NCBI RefSeq assembly: GCF_024448505.1 | Contig: NZ_JAMOHV010000004.1 | Location: forward strand, 1-64,000 | Reading direction: 5' to 3' | Length of the DNA: 64,000 nt | Source of the DNA: Stutzerimonas degradans | Lineage (GTDB): Bacteria > Pseudomonadota > Gammaproteobacteria > Pseudomonadales > Pseudomonadaceae | Shown here: piece by piece, positions 8,111-17,378 of the stretch | Layout: each line of letters opens with the position of its first letter | How positions within the stretch are numbered: position 1 is the first letter of the stretch | Notes under the pieces: model-generated | What the model was told of the DNA's origin: nothing | The model's database searches: none | The model's input: the letters and a program-made list of their open reading frames with translations, nothing else | Translations under genes and position numbers: made by a program

Positions 8111-9280
8111 TCACTCCAGGTTCTTGCGCGTGGCGCGCTTGGCGATCACGAAGAACAGCCCCCCGATCGCCGCCATGGCCGCCAGGTTGGACAGGAACAC
8201 GGCCCAGATGTCGCCGGCCAGGAACACCGTCTTCAGCGAATCGACGAAGTAGCGCGCCGGAACCACCAAGGTGATGGCGCGGATCGGTGCCGGCATGGCG
8301 TCGATCTCGTACAGAAAGCCCGACAACATGAAGGCCGGCAGGAAGCCCGTGAACAGCGCGATCTGCGCTGCCAGGAACTGGTTGCGTGCCAAGGAGGAAA
8401 TCAGCAGACCCTGACCCAGCGCCGGCACCATGAACACCGCCGACAGCAGCAGCAGCGCCGCCAGCGAGCCCCGCATCGGGACCCCGAACACGAACACCGC
8501 CAGCGCCGCCGCACCCAGCGTGGACAGCATGCCGAGCACGAAGTACGGCAGCAGCTTGCCGATCAGGATTTCGGCCACCGAGGCCGGCGTGGACAGCACC
8601 GCCTCCATGGTGCCGCGCTCCCATTCACGCGCCACCACCAGTGCAGTCAGCATGGTGCCGATGATGGTCATGACGATGGCGATGGCACCGGGAATCAGTG
8701 CGCGGCGGCTTTCCAGCTCGGGGTTGAACCAGTAGCGCGGTTCCAGCATGACGGCCTGCGCTGGTGCTCCGACGTCCAGTCCGGCACGCCAGGACTGGAC
8801 AACGCCGCGGGCGTAGTTCTCGACGTAGTTGGCGGTATTGGGGTAGGAGCCGTCGGTGACGATCTGCACCAGCGGCTCGCTGCCACGCTGGGCCAGCCGC
8901 TGCTCGAAATCCTGCGGGATCACCACGTAGCCGCGCAGGTCGCCTGAGACCAGCTGGTCGGCCACTTCGCGCCGGTCATGGGCGAAGTGGGCATCCAGGA
9001 ACTTTGTGCCGGCAAAGGCCGCCGCAAGCTCCTGCGCTGCAGCGCCGGGCGACTCCAGCACCACGCCGACGCGGACATCCTTCGCATCCAGCGACACCGC
9101 ATAGGCGAACAGCAGCAGCAACACCACCGGCAGCACGAACGCGATCAGCAGCGTCGAGGGGTCGCGCAGCGCCTGGTAGCTTTCCTTGGTGACCAGGGCG
9201 ATCAAGCGCCGCAGATCAAAATGGCGCAGGTCGGTCTGCTGTGGTCCATTCCCGTCCTTGTGCTTTGTGGTGCCGTTCAT
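8111..9280 (-). CDS. ABC-2 type efflux permease, YhhJ/YbhS-like (first)
   Basis: A 389-residue paralogue of the next gene, with the same order: N-terminal helix VLPVVLLLLFAYAVSL, large periplasmic loop, and C-terminal helices after AREWERGTMEAVLSTP. Its ATG overlaps the stop of the ATPase gene (9277-9280), so translation is coupled. Two different permeases imply a heterodimeric pore. Confidence 0.9.
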   Translation of the reverse strand: MNGTTKHKDGNGPQQTDLRHFDLRRLIALVTKESYQALRDPSTLLIAFVLPVVLLLLFAYAVSLDAKDVRVGVVLESPGAAAQELAAAFAGTKFLDAHFAHDRREVADQLVSGDLRGYVVIPQDFEQRLAQRGSEPLVQIVTDGSYPNTANYVENYARGVVQSWRAGLDVGAPAQAVMLEPRYWFNPELESRRALIPGAIAIVMTIIGTMLTALVVAREWERGTMEAVLSTPASVAEILIGKLLPYFVLGMLSTLGAAALAVFVFGVPMRGSLAALLLLSAVFMVPALGQGLLISSLARNQFLAAQIALFTGFLPAFMLSGFLYEIDAMPAPIRAITLVVPARYFVDSLKTVFLAGDIWAVFLSNLAAMAAIGGLFFVIAKRATRKNLE

Positions 9281-11049
9281 GTGGCGGCCTCCAGCTCGCG
9301 GTCCGCCGACTCCACCAGGTGAATGAAGGCGTCCTCCATCGTCGGGTCGGGTCGTTCGGGGCTGACCGCCGAACGTTTGAGCGCGTCGGGCGTATCCAGC
9401 GCAATCAGTTGCGCACGCGAGAGCATGGCCACGCGGTCGCAGTATTCGGCCTCGTCCATGAAGTGGGTGGTGACCATGATGGTCACGCCCTTGCGGGCCA
9501 GTCCGTTGATGTGGGTCCAGAATTCGCGCCGGGTGATCGGGTCCACGCCCGAAGTGGGTTCATCTAGGAACAGCACGGGCGGCCGGTGCATCAGCGAACA
9601 AGCCAATGCCAGGCGCTGCTTGTGGCCCAGCGGCAGGGAATCGGGCGTGGCGGACAGCCAGTCGCCCAGATCGAAGGTTTCGATCATCGCGGCAATGCGC
9701 TCGCGCCGGGTGTTGCCTTCCAGTCCGTAGACGCCGGCCGAGAATTCCAGGTTCTGCTGCACCGAGAGCAGGCCGTAGAGCGAAAACTTCTGCGCCATGT
9801 AGCCGAGCCGGCTCTTGGCTGCGCCGGTGGCGCGGCGCAGATCATGGCCCACCACATGCGCTTCGCCAGCAGTTGGTTTCATCAGGCCGCACAACATCTT
9901 GAAGGTGGTGGACTTGCCGGCGCCGTTAGGGCCGAGCAGGCCGAAGATTTCGCCCTTTTGCACCTCGAAGCTGACGTTGTCGGTGGCGGTGAACTCGCCG
10001 AAGCGCTTGGTGAGGTTTCGGCACGACACGGCAATGTCGGAACCCAGCTCAACCGGCGGCAGACGCTCGGCCAGCGTCGAAGTGCCGCCGGGGCCGCCAC
10101 CGAGCAGATCGATGAAGGCGTCTTCGAAGCGCGCGGGCACCTGCGCCAGCTCCACTCGCGCCTGATCGGACAGGGCCTGGAGCTGCTCCGCTTGAGCGCC
10201 CTCGCGCAACACCACGCGCACGCCGGCGCCCTGGATCACGCCATCGCTCACGCTGGGCAGGTCGAGTGCCTGGGTCAGGACCGCTCGACGCTCGGCACCG
10301 ACGTCTTCCAGACGGAAACTGCGGCCTTCGAGCTGCGCGGTCAGCTCCTGCGGCGGGCCATCGAACAGGAGCTTCCCTTGGTTCAGCAGCAGCACGCTCT
10401 CGCAGCGCTCGGCTTCGTCGAGATAGGCGGTGGACCAGACCACGGCCATGCCTTCATCGGTCAGCGCCTGCACCATGCGCCACAAGTCCTGGCGGCTGAC
10501 CGGGTCGACACCCACGCCCGGCTCGTCCAGCAGCAGCACCTTCGGCCGCGCCATGAGCGCACAGGCAAGGCCCAGCTTCTGCTTCATGCCGCCGGAGAGC
10601 TTGCCGGCCAGGCGTTTGGTGAAGGGTCCGAGCCGCGTGAAGTCCAGCAGCTCGGCAAACAGATCGGCGTTGCGGTCCGCATCCATGCCGCGCAACTGCG
10701 CATACAGGCGCATGTTCTCCATCACCGACAGGTCTTCGTACAGGCCAAAGCGTTGCGGCATGTAGCCACTGGCGACATGAATGGCGTCGTTGTCCTTGAC
10801 CACGTCATAGCCTGCCAAGGTGACGTGGCCGGCGTTCGGCACCAGGAGGCCGGTCAGAATCCGCATCAGCGTCGTCTTGCCGGCGCCGTCGGGGCCGACC
10901 AGACCCGTCAGCCGTCCATAGTGGATGCGCGCGCTCAAGCCCCGCAGCGCCTTTACGTCGCCGAAATGCTTGTCCACGTCTTCGATGACGATGGCAGCGT
11001 CTTCGCCCGCACCCGCAGGCACGGCGGCGATAGCAGGGCTTGCCTGCAT
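9277..11049 (-). CDS. Tandem ATP-binding subunit of ABC exporter, RbbA/YhiH-like
   Basis: A 590-residue protein with two nucleotide-binding domains. Domain 1 has Walker A GPDGAGKTTL, signature LSGGMKQKLGLA and Walker B LLLDEPGVGVDP; domain 2 has GPNGAGKSTT, a degenerate signature LPLGHKQRLALA and LFLDEPTSGVDP. The degenerate second signature suggests one of the two ATP sites is weaker. I chose the ATG at 11049, one base after the hlyD stop, with GGGGGAG upstream; a longer frame begins at 11091 inside hlyD. It energises the two permeases downstream. Confidence 0.92.
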   Translation of the reverse strand: MQASPAIAAVPAGAGEDAAIVIEDVDKHFGDVKALRGLSARIHYGRLTGLVGPDGAGKTTLMRILTGLLVPNAGHVTLAGYDVVKDNDAIHVASGYMPQRFGLYEDLSVMENMRLYAQLRGMDADRNADLFAELLDFTRLGPFTKRLAGKLSGGMKQKLGLACALMARPKVLLLDEPGVGVDPVSRQDLWRMVQALTDEGMAVVWSTAYLDEAERCESVLLLNQGKLLFDGPPQELTAQLEGRSFRLEDVGAERRAVLTQALDLPSVSDGVIQGAGVRVVLREGAQAEQLQALSDQARVELAQVPARFEDAFIDLLGGGPGGTSTLAERLPPVELGSDIAVSCRNLTKRFGEFTATDNVSFEVQKGEIFGLLGPNGAGKSTTFKMLCGLMKPTAGEAHVVGHDLRRATGAAKSRLGYMAQKFSLYGLLSVQQNLEFSAGVYGLEGNTRRERIAAMIETFDLGDWLSATPDSLPLGHKQRLALACSLMHRPPVLFLDEPTSGVDPITRREFWTHINGLARKGVTIMVTTHFMDEAEYCDRVAMLSRAQLIALDTPDALKRSAVSPERPDPTMEDAFIHLVESADRELEAAT

Positions 11050-11050
11050 T

Positions 11051-12091
11051 TCAACGCTCCCCCGCCGGGATACGGGTGCCGGCTTTCGCATCGACCTCGA
11101 TCGTCACCGGCATGCCCTGGCGCAAGGCACTGTCGCTGTCGGCTTCGTCGATGACGATGCGCAGGCGGTAGACCAGATCCGTGCGCAAATCCGTTGTCTC
11201 CACCGTCTTGGGGGTGAACTCGGCGCGCGGCGAGATGAAGCCGATCTGGCCGCGATAGACCTTCTCTGATGAATCGCTTTTGACGCGCACCACAGTACCG
11301 GGCGCGATGCGCCCCAAGTCCGACTCGCCCACGTAGGCGCGCACGTAAACCGGCTTGTCCAGGCTCAGGCTGTAGACCGCGCTCTGGCTTGCGACCATGC
11401 TGCCGGGCTCCCGCACTCGTGCGATGACGGTGCCGCTACTGGGCGCCATCAACTCGGTGTCCGCCAAGGCTGTCGTGGCTTGCGCTGCGGCAGCCTGTGC
11501 GGCCGCAAGGCGAGCTTCTGCCGCGGCGATGTCTTCCTTGCGAAAACCTTCGGATGCTTGCGACAGGGCCGCCTTGGCCGCTTCGACGCCAGCGGCTGCC
11601 TGGTCGCGCGCCGTGCGGGCTGCATCGACCGTGCGCTGGCTGCTGGCGCCCGATGCCAGCAGGCCACTCTGGCGCTGGAAATTGCGCTCGGTCTCGGTGG
11701 CGAGCGCCTGGGCCTGCCTGAGGGCTTCGCGCGCCTGGGTGATTTCCTGCGGTCGCAGGCCGCGGCGCAGCTTGGCCAGTTCCGCCTGCGCCACCTGCAC
11801 CTGGGCCTGTGCTGCCGCAAGTGCTTCCCGATAGGGTTGCGCGTCAAGCGCCGCCAGGCGTTCGCCGGCGCGAACGGTATCGCCCTCATCGAAAGCCATT
11901 TGCATCACGCGCCCGGGCTGACGGAAGGCCAGTTGCACCTCGCGGATGTCGACGTTGCCATACAAGAACAACTGACTGTCATCAGTACCGGCGCGCTGCA
12001 GCCAGAAGAATGCGAAACCGCCGGCAATCGCAACGAGGGCTGTAACAATGATCGTACGTCTGGCTTTGTTGGAAAAACCATTGATCTTCAT
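11051..12091 (-). CDS. HlyD/EmrA-type periplasmic adaptor of ABC exporter
   Basis: A 346-residue membrane fusion protein. An N-terminal membrane anchor (TIIVTALVAIAGGFAFFWL) is followed by a split biotinyl-lipoyl domain (DIREVQLAFRQPGRV and later LMAPSSGTVIARVREPGSMV), a long coiled coil rich in Ala, Gln and Arg between residues about 80 and 200, and a beta-barrel. It should bridge the inner-membrane pump and the NodT channel. Its ATG overlaps the tetR stop. Confidence 0.9.
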   Translation of the reverse strand: MKINGFSNKARRTIIVTALVAIAGGFAFFWLQRAGTDDSQLFLYGNVDIREVQLAFRQPGRVMQMAFDEGDTVRAGERLAALDAQPYREALAAAQAQVQVAQAELAKLRRGLRPQEITQAREALRQAQALATETERNFQRQSGLLASGASSQRTVDAARTARDQAAAGVEAAKAALSQASEGFRKEDIAAAEARLAAAQAAAAQATTALADTELMAPSSGTVIARVREPGSMVASQSAVYSLSLDKPVYVRAYVGESDLGRIAPGTVVRVKSDSSEKVYRGQIGFISPRAEFTPKTVETTDLRTDLVYRLRIVIDEADSDSALRQGMPVTIEVDAKAGTRIPAGER

Positions 12092-12705
12092 TGCCCGGTC
12101 TCCGATTGGCGGATACCGCGGTGGTAAACGGCGAATACGCCCGGCGCGTCACGGCGGATGCGCGCCACATCACCCGCCAGCAACGACTGCATCACCAGCC
12201 CTTGAATTGTGCCGATGAACAAGACGGCGGCCGCGTCCACATCCAGTTCTGAATACAGCTCGCCTCGCGCCTTGCCGGCTTCGAGCAGTCGACGCAATCG
12301 CTCGCCATATTGACGGGTCAATGTCTGCACCATTTTCTTGGGAAGGGACTCTCCCGGTCGCTGCAATTCCCCGAAGAGCATCCTCGGCACACCCGGGTGT
12401 TCGGCCACGAAGTCAATGTGCGTCTTGAAGATCGCCTCAAGGGCTGCGAGCGGCGACGTGGCGCCTTCTGCGGCCTTGTCCACCCGAGCCAGCAGGCGCT
12501 CCGTGACCCAGGACATCACCGCCTGCAGTATGGCGTCCTTATTCGGGAAGTGACGAAACAGTGCGCCCTGGGTTAGCCCCATGCGCTGCGCGATGGCAGT
12601 GGTTGTGATGTCGCTGGGATTCTGTTCGGCAGCCAGGTCGACGACTGCCTCGATGGTGGCCACACGCCGCTCATCGGCTGGTAGATGCTTAGGGTGTCCG
12701 CTCAT
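12088..12705 (-). CDS. TetR-family repressor of the efflux operon
   Basis: A 205-residue regulator. I chose the ATG at 12705 (MSGHPKHLPADERR), since the upstream extension is not family-like. The helix-turn-helix is clear: ITTTAIAQRMGLTQGALFRHFPNKDAIL at residues 36-63 by eye. The C-terminal half would bind the inducing ligand. As first gene of the operon and next to an inverted repeat at 12723-12743, it probably represses itself and the pump genes until a substrate binds. Confidence 0.9.
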   Translation of the reverse strand: MSGHPKHLPADERRVATIEAVVDLAAEQNPSDITTTAIAQRMGLTQGALFRHFPNKDAILQAVMSWVTERLLARVDKAAEGATSPLAALEAIFKTHIDFVAEHPGVPRMLFGELQRPGESLPKKMVQTLTRQYGERLRRLLEAGKARGELYSELDVDAAAVLFIGTIQGLVMQSLLAGDVARIRRDAPGVFAVYHRGIRQSETGQ

Positions 12706-12722
12706 CACTTGCGCTTCCAGAA

Positions 12723-12743
12723 GTAAGTAATCAGTTACTAACT
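12723..12743. promoter_or_regulatory. Probable TetR operator upstream of the efflux operon
   Basis: AGTAA-TCAG-TTACT (12725-12738) is an inverted repeat, extended to TAAGTAA/TTACTAA with one mismatch. It lies 20 to 33 bases upstream of the tetR start, where an operator would cover the promoter or transcript start. Confidence 0.6.
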
Positions 12744-13089
12744 TATCACAACGCAGGCACGCCGCAAGAGGAAACGCTCGAAAGGAGATCACGATGAGCC
12801 GCAGAATAACTATCGGGCGGCTGGCAATGGCTGTCGCCATGCACGGTCAGGCCTGGACTGCTCAGCCATTCCAAGTCGCTATCGAGTCCATGCCAAGAGG
12901 TGGCTGGATATAAGTCTTCGGGCTGACATGCCAGAGCGCTGTCTTACGTCGCGCTCGGCTGATATCGGCCCGCAGCATGTGGTATGCCGGAACAGAGCCG
13001 CGACGCGCTAGTGACACGTGAAGAATCCAAGCAACAATCAGGACGTTGCTTGATGATTCTCAGAGGAGATTATTCAGTTAATAAATTGA
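12744..13089. other. Intergenic junction before the truncated helicase
   Basis: I see no gene in this 346-base stretch. It holds the inverted repeat at 13021-13060 and ends where the helicase frame opens without a start codon. The helicase-like sequence begins abruptly at about 13090-13100, so a deletion or insertion joint lies near there. Confidence 0.5.
13021..13060. repeat. Imperfect inverted repeat next to helicase breakpoint
   Basis: AGAATC-CAAGCAAC (13022-13035) pairs with GTTGCTTG-ATGATTCT (13045-13060), with a two-base bulge and a nine-base loop. It lies about 35 bases from the point where helicase homology starts. It could be a remnant of an inserted element end or a terminator without T-run. 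Confidence 0.4.
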
Positions 13090-16000
13090 CTGCTTCTGGC
13101 TCGCAACGTCCAGTGCGCGGCCACCCTGAACGGCCTGCTCACCATGCCCGAGCGGGCCGAGGTGCTGGAGAAGATTCAGCTGGGGGACGTGGGCATCTTG
13201 TTGGTCTCGCCCGAGCAGTTTCGCAACAAGGCCTTCCGCCGGGCCATTGCCCAGCGCCAGGTCGGCGCCTGGATCTTCGACGAAGCCCACTGCCTGTCCA
13301 AGTGGGGCGCGGACTTTCGCCCGGACTACCTCTACGTCTCGCGCTTCATCAAGCAGTTCACCGGTGACGGCGCGCTGGCCGCCATCGGTTGCTTCACCGC
13401 CACGGCCAAGCCCGATGTGCTGGAAGACATCGAGCAGCACTTCAAGGATCAGCTCGACATCACCTTCGAGCGCTTCATCGGGACCCACGAGCGCACCAAC
13501 CTGCACTTCGAGGTACTGCCTTGCGCCCGGGCCGAGAAGCGCCACCACACTCAGGCGCTGCTCGAGGACGAACTGGGCCGGAACGAGGGCGGGGCAGTGG
13601 TCTTCGTCTCCAGCCGCAAGGGCGCCGAGGAGCTGGCGGATTTTCTGATTGGCCATGGGTGGGCCTGCAAGTACTTTCATGCCGGGCTCGAGCCCCACGA
13701 GAAAAAGGACATTCAGGACGCGTTCAAGAGCGGCGAGCTCAAGATCATCGTGGCCACCAATGCCTTTGGCATGGGCGTGGACAAGTCTGACATTCGCCTG
13801 GTGGTGCATGCCGACATTCCAGGCTCGTTGGAAAACTACCTGCAGGAAGCCGGCCGGGCGGGGCGCGACCAGGGCGAGGCGCGCTGCGTGCTGCTATACG
13901 ACGCCCAAGACATCGAAAACCAATTCGGCATGTGCGAGGGCTCGAAACTGACCCTGCGCGACATTCAGCAGATCCTGCGCAAACTGCGCAAGGAGAGCGA
14001 GCGGCGTAAGGGCGGCAAGGTCGTCATCACCGCCGGCGAAGTGCTGATGGACGAGCAGGTCGAGACGAGCTTCGAAGCCGGTGAGCGCGACGCCGAAACG
14101 AAGGTCGTCACCGCCGTGGTGTGGCTCGAGCGCGGGCAGTTTCTAAGGCGTGAGGAAAACCAGACCCAGATCTTCCCCGCGAGCCTGAAACTCTCGAAAG
14201 AAGAGGCCGACAAGCGCCTGGCCAATGCCAAGCTACCGGCCCGTAGGCTGGAAGAATTCAAGGCCATTCTGAGCTTTCTCTATGACGCGAACGCGGACGA
14301 GCGCATCAACACCGATGCGCTGATGGCCCTGACCAGCCTCACCTCCGAAGAGGTCACCGCAACCCTGCGGCAGATGGAGGACCTGGGCCTGCTGGTCAAC
14401 GACTCCAAGCTCACCCTGTACGTGCGGCACGGTGTGGTGGGACCGTCCACACAACGCCTGCAAGCCACGCTGGAGCTGGAGTCGGCGCTGTTCGACCTGC
14501 TGCAGGAGCAGGCCCCCGAGGCCGAGAGCGGCGACTGGCAAGATCTGAACCTGCCGCTGCTGACCGCCGCACTCAAAACCGCCACCGGCAATCAGGAACT
14601 CATACCGCTGCACGTGCTGCGTCTACTCCGGAGCCTGGCTCAGGATCACGACAGCGAAACGCAATTGCGCAGCAGCTTCGAGTTGCGCCAAATCAGCCAG
14701 GACTTTCTCAAGCTGCGCATCCGCGGTGGCTACAACTGGCGGGGCATTCAAGGACTGGGGGAGCGCCGTCGTGCCCTCGCCGCGGTGGTGCTTCCGTTTC
14801 TGATCGGCAAGCTGCCGCCAGGCTCGCGCAGCAAAGATCTGTTGGTCGACACCACGTTCGGTGAACTCATGGACCTGATCGATCAGGACCTGGACCTGCG
14901 CAGCCGCATCCCGGAATCCCAGCGCCGCAAAGCCATCGAGCACGTACTGCTCTATCTGCACAAACAGGACGTACTGACCCTCAACCACGGCATGACGGTG
15001 ATGCGTCGCGCCATGACCATCGAAGTCGAGCCGGACAAACGCACCGGGTACCTCAAAGACGACTATCAGCGCCTGGACGAGCACTACCGCGAGAAGCGCA
15101 TTCAGGTGCACGTGATGCGCGAGTATGCCGAGGTAGCACTGGGCTCGATGCGCGAAGCCCGCGACCTGGTCAGGCACTACTTCACCCTGGCCAAACAGGA
15201 GTTTATCCGACGCTACTTCGCTGGCCGCGAGGAGGTGCTCAAGCTTGCCACCAGCGAAGAGTCCTGGCGCAGCATCGTCGAGAAGCTGAGCGCCGCGCAG
15301 CGGGTCATCGTCTCCGACGACGATGACGTCAACCGCCTGGTGCTGGCAGGCCCCGGCTCGGGCAAGACACGCGTTATCGTTCACCGCATTGCGTATCTGC
15401 TACGCGTACGCCGGGTTCCGGCACGCTGCATCGTCGCGCTGACCTTCAACCGGCATGCCGCGAATGAGATCAAGCAGCGCCTGCTGAAGCTGGTCGGGCC
15501 TGATGCGTTCGGGGTCAACGTCATGACCTATCACCGCATGGCCATGCGCCTAACGGGAACCCGCTTCGAACGCGGCGAGACGGTCGAGGAGGGGCGGCTC
15601 GCCCAGGTGATGAGCGAGGCCGTCGAGCTGCTCGAAGGCAAGCGTCAGGTCGAGGGCGAGGATGACCTGCGCGAACAGTTGATGCGGGGGTACCGCTACA
15701 TCCTGGTCGACGAGTACCAGGACATCGACGACCTGCAATACCGCCTGGTCAGTGCCCTGGCAGGGCGCAAGGCCGAGGAAGAAGGGCGCCTGTGCATCTT
15801 GGCGGTGGGCGATGACGACCAGAACATCTATGCCTGGCGCGACACCAACAACCGCTACATCGAGCGCTTTCGCGAAGACTACTCGGCGTCGACCAGCTAT
15901 CTGGTCGACAACTACCGCTCCAGTGCCTGCATCATCGAAGCCGCCAACAGTGTCATCGGGCGTAACCCGGATCGCCTGAAACAGGATCATCCCATTCAGA

Positions 16001-17130
16001 TCGACACGGCCCGTCGTGAACGACCCAAAGGTGGCGACTGGGAGAACCTGGATCCGGAGCGGGCAGGGCGGGTGCTGCGTTTGAGGGTCGACGCCGAAGA
16101 CGAAACACGCGCAAACGTTCAGGCCCAAGCAGCGATGGCCGAGCTGCAACGGCTGCTCACACTGGACACTGAGGACTGGCAAGGCTGCGCCGTACTGGCG
16201 CGCGCACACCAGTACTTGCTGCCGGTTCAGGCTTGGTGCGAGGCGCACGGCGTGCCGTACTGCCTGGCCGCTGACAAGGACAGTGCATTGCCACTGACGG
16301 CCCAGCGGGGCTTTGTGCGTGCGGTCGAAGGGCTACGCGCGATCACCGAACCGGTCACGGCGGCCGAAGCATGGCCACGTCTGAGCGAGACGGCCGTTGC
16401 TCCGGATTGGTACGGCTTCTTCATGACCGCATTCGACCAGCTTACTGCCGAGTTCGGGCAATGCCCGCTCGCCGCCCACACGCTGATCGACTGGCTATAC
16501 GACTACGCACGCGAGCTGCGCCAACAACCAAAACAGGGGCTGTACCTGGGCACGGTGCACTCGGCCAAGGGGCTGGAGTTTCGGCACGTGGTGGTGCTGG
16601 ACGGTGGTTGGTCCTCGCAGCCCGACACCCTGAGCGACGAGCGCCGACTCTATTACGTGGGTATGACCCGCGCCGAGCAGACGCTGACGCTGTGTGAATT
16701 TCCGGGCGGCAACCCCTTTGCGCGCAACCTGACCGAAGAGGTAATGGGACAGCGCTTCGCCGGCGAGCCCATGCCAGAACTCGATAAGCGCTACCTGCAA
16801 CTGTCGCTCAAGGACATCGACCTGGATTTTGCTGGGCGCCAGCCACCGAGCTCAGCGGTCCACAAGGCACTTGCAAGCCTGGAGCCGGGCGATCCCCTCA
16901 CAATCCAGCCGCAGGACGACCGCTACCTGATCCTGGACGCCCACGATCGAATCGTTGGCCGCACCGCCAAGTCCTTCGAGCTCGACCTCGATGTCGAGCA
17001 CTGCGAAGTGGCGGCGATCCTGGTACGCCACACCGATCGGTGTGATGAGCAGTATCGGGCCTGGCACAAGTGCGAGCAGTGGGAGTTGGTAGTGCCGAGG
17101 GTGTTCGGTGTGAACCGAAACTGCGGATAG
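13090..17130 (+). pseudogene. RecQ-UvrD fusion helicase lacking its N-terminus
   Basis: The open frame starts after TGA at 13087 and has no start until ATG at 13144, which already lies inside the RecQ core (1328 residues remain). The RecQ half keeps motif II (FDEAHCLSKWG) and the C-terminal lobe with QEAGRAGRDQG, but the Q motif and Walker A that belong upstream are gone, so this half cannot bind ATP normally. The second half is a complete UvrD/Rep helicase: LAGPGSGKTRV, ILVDEYQDIDD, VGDDDQNIYAWR, GTVHSAKGLEF and YYVGMTRAEQTL. The frame is otherwise intact over 4 kb, so the loss is recent or the UvrD half is still used. Such fusions occur in accessory regions; a defence role is only a guess. 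Confidence 0.85.
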
Positions 17131-17378
17131 CGCAGCTCAGTATTCTACCTGCTGTTGTTTCCATTCTGCTTGAGCGCTGAATCGTATAGCACGCTATATC
17201 CCGCCAGGATTATTCCGGTCCATCGACAGCTCGGATCCGCAACAGGCTCAGCTGGCGCACCCAGGGTCGACCTGCGACAAATTGCGGACTGGGTCGTGCT
17301 TTTCCTGTGATATCGTTATGATATCAGTTGGTTGGAAAACTTGACTGGCGCAGTTGGCCAATATGTGGGCGGACAGGG
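17131..17378. promoter_or_regulatory. Intergenic region with two short palindromes
   Basis: TATAGC-AC-GCTATA (17185-17198) and GATATC-GTTAT-GATATC (17309-17325) are exact inverted repeats. The second lies about 54 bases before the chosen start of the CHASE2 gene and could be its operator. No coding sequence is seen, although the CHASE2 frame is open from TTG at 17328. Confidence 0.4.
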
